A stretch of 7,528 nt of DNA from Pseudomonadota bacterium. GTDB taxonomy: Bacteria > Pseudomonadota > Alphaproteobacteria > Rhizobiales > Tepidamorphaceae. The stretch lies in NCBI GenBank assembly GCA_023435545.1, contig JAEYRQ010000506.1, positions 1-7,528 of the forward strand. The letters run 5' to 3'. The translations under genes and the position numbers were made by a program. Below are positions 6,827 to 7,528 of the stretch, piece after piece. Position 1 is the first letter of the stretch. Each line of letters begins with the position of its first letter. Under the pieces are notes generated by a model. That model made no database searches. It was not told the origin of the DNA and saw only the letters and a program-made list of their open reading frames with translations.

Positions 6827-7528
6827 ATGAAGTCCTGTCTTCGAACGCTGTGCGGCGGCCTTGCGCTCGCCGCGCTGGTTTCCGCGCCGGCGCTGGCCAG
6901 CGATCCGGAGTCCTGCAAGGTTGTGCGCTTCTCCGACGTCGGCTGGACCGACATCACCGCGACCACGGCGGCGACCTCGGAGATCCTGACCGCGCTGGGC
7001 TACGAGCCGGACATCAAGGTTCTGTCCGTACCGGTCACCTACGCCTCGCTGAAGAACAAGGACATCGACGTCTTTCTCGGCAACTGGATGCCGACCATGG
7101 AAGCCGACCTCAAGCCATATCTCGACGACGGTTCGGTCGAGGTCGTCGGCGTCAATCTGGAAGGCGCCAAGTACACGCTCGCCGTGCCCGACTACACCGC
7201 CGCCAAGGGCCTCACCGACTTCGCCCATATCGCCGATTTCCGCGAGTCTCTCGGCGACAAGATCTACGGCATCGAGCCGGGCAATGACGGCAACCGGCTG
7301 ATCCTCGACATGATTGATGCCAATGCCTACAACCTGCAGGGGTTCCAGGTGGTGGAATCCTCCGAGCAGGGCATGCTCGCCCAGGTCGCCCGCGCCGTCG
7401 GCCGTAACGAGGACATCGTCTTCCTCGCCTGGGAGCCGCACCCGATGAACGCCAACTTCAACCTGACCTATCTGGCGGGCGGCGACGACTATTTCGGCCA
7501 CGACTACGGTGGCGCCACCGTCTACACC
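6827..7528 (+). CDS. choX: choline ABC transporter periplasmic binding protein, partial
   Basis: ChoX captures choline in the periplasm for an ABC importer (ChoXWV in Sinorhizobium meliloti). Only the first 234 codons are in the window, about three quarters of a roughly 310-residue protein; the frame is open to the last base. Residues 1-24 form a signal peptide: basic MKSCLR, a hydrophobic stretch, then a signal peptidase I site ALA|SDPES. The choline site known in S. meliloti ChoX (Trp43, Asp45, Trp90, Tyr119, Asn156, Trp205 as I recall them) is fully matched with a constant shift of three: Trp40 and Asp42 (VGWTD), Trp87 (GNWMPT), Tyr116 (AKYTL), Asn153 (GNDGN) and Trp202 (LAWEPH). This supports choline as ligand over proline or glycine betaine. 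The gene is divergent from betI, and choW and choV (permease, ATPase) would be expected next, outside the window. The start is set by GGGAGG and the signal peptide. Confidence 0.93.
   Translation, partial: MKSCLRTLCGGLALAALVSAPALASDPESCKVVRFSDVGWTDITATTAATSEILTALGYEPDIKVLSVPVTYASLKNKDIDVFLGNWMPTMEADLKPYLDDGSVEVVGVNLEGAKYTLAVPDYTAAKGLTDFAHIADFRESLGDKIYGIEPGNDGNRLILDMIDANAYNLQGFQVVESSEQGMLAQVARAVGRNEDIVFLAWEPHPMNANFNLTYLAGGDDYFGHDYGGATVYT

Noticed and set aside
6547..7287. Plus-strand frame of 246 codons spanning the end of betI, the spacer and choX
   Set aside because: It crosses the intergenic operator and overlaps choX in another frame; the choX frame carries the signal peptide and binding residues.
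6692..7501. Minus-strand frame of 269 codons opposite choX
   Set aside because: It mirrors a strongly supported gene and has no recognisable domain.

Overview
The window is compact, GC-rich chromosomal DNA. Codon use and gene families suggest an alphaproteobacterium, probably of the Hyphomicrobiales (rhizobia-like): the PriA, the small transaldolase, the BetI/BetA pair and a ChoX-type choline-binding protein all resemble that group. The order-level placement is inference from remembered family sequences; no search was run. I see no rRNA, tRNA, CRISPR array, transposase or integrase.

Left part (1-3012): a small (217 aa) transaldolase-family gene on the minus strand and the primosomal helicase gene priA on the plus strand are transcribed divergently from a 101-bp spacer. 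Two active-site positions of the aldolase-like protein look transaldolase-type rather than fructose-6-phosphate-aldolase-type.

Middle part (3013-4395): a RutR-like TetR-family regulator ends only 3 bp from the priA stop, tail to tail. Its start codon lies in a perfect 14-bp tandem duplication that creates a second, out-of-frame ATG and a five-codon minicistron. The 252-bp spacer between this regulator and the next gene carries a two-hairpin palindromic element of the dispersed REP-like kind. Beyond it is a small VOC (glyoxalase-fold) protein.

Right part (4396-7528): a choline-to-glycine-betaine locus. betI (repressor) and betA (choline dehydrogenase) overlap by 4 bp on the minus strand. choX, encoding a periplasmic choline-binding protein of an ABC importer, is divergent on the plus strand and is cut by the window end after 234 codons. 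A perfect 18-bp palindrome just upstream of betI is the likely BetI operator. The expected logic is that choline imported through ChoX and its partners is oxidised by BetA, while BetI senses choline and controls expression. No betB (betaine-aldehyde dehydrogenase) or betC (choline sulfatase) lies between betI and betA or in the 1.4 kb downstream of betA.

The gene content is mostly familiar. I do not see a convincing undescribed system. The most worthwhile points are the operator and divergent layout, the transaldolase residue switch, the duplicated start of the TetR gene and the palindromic element.
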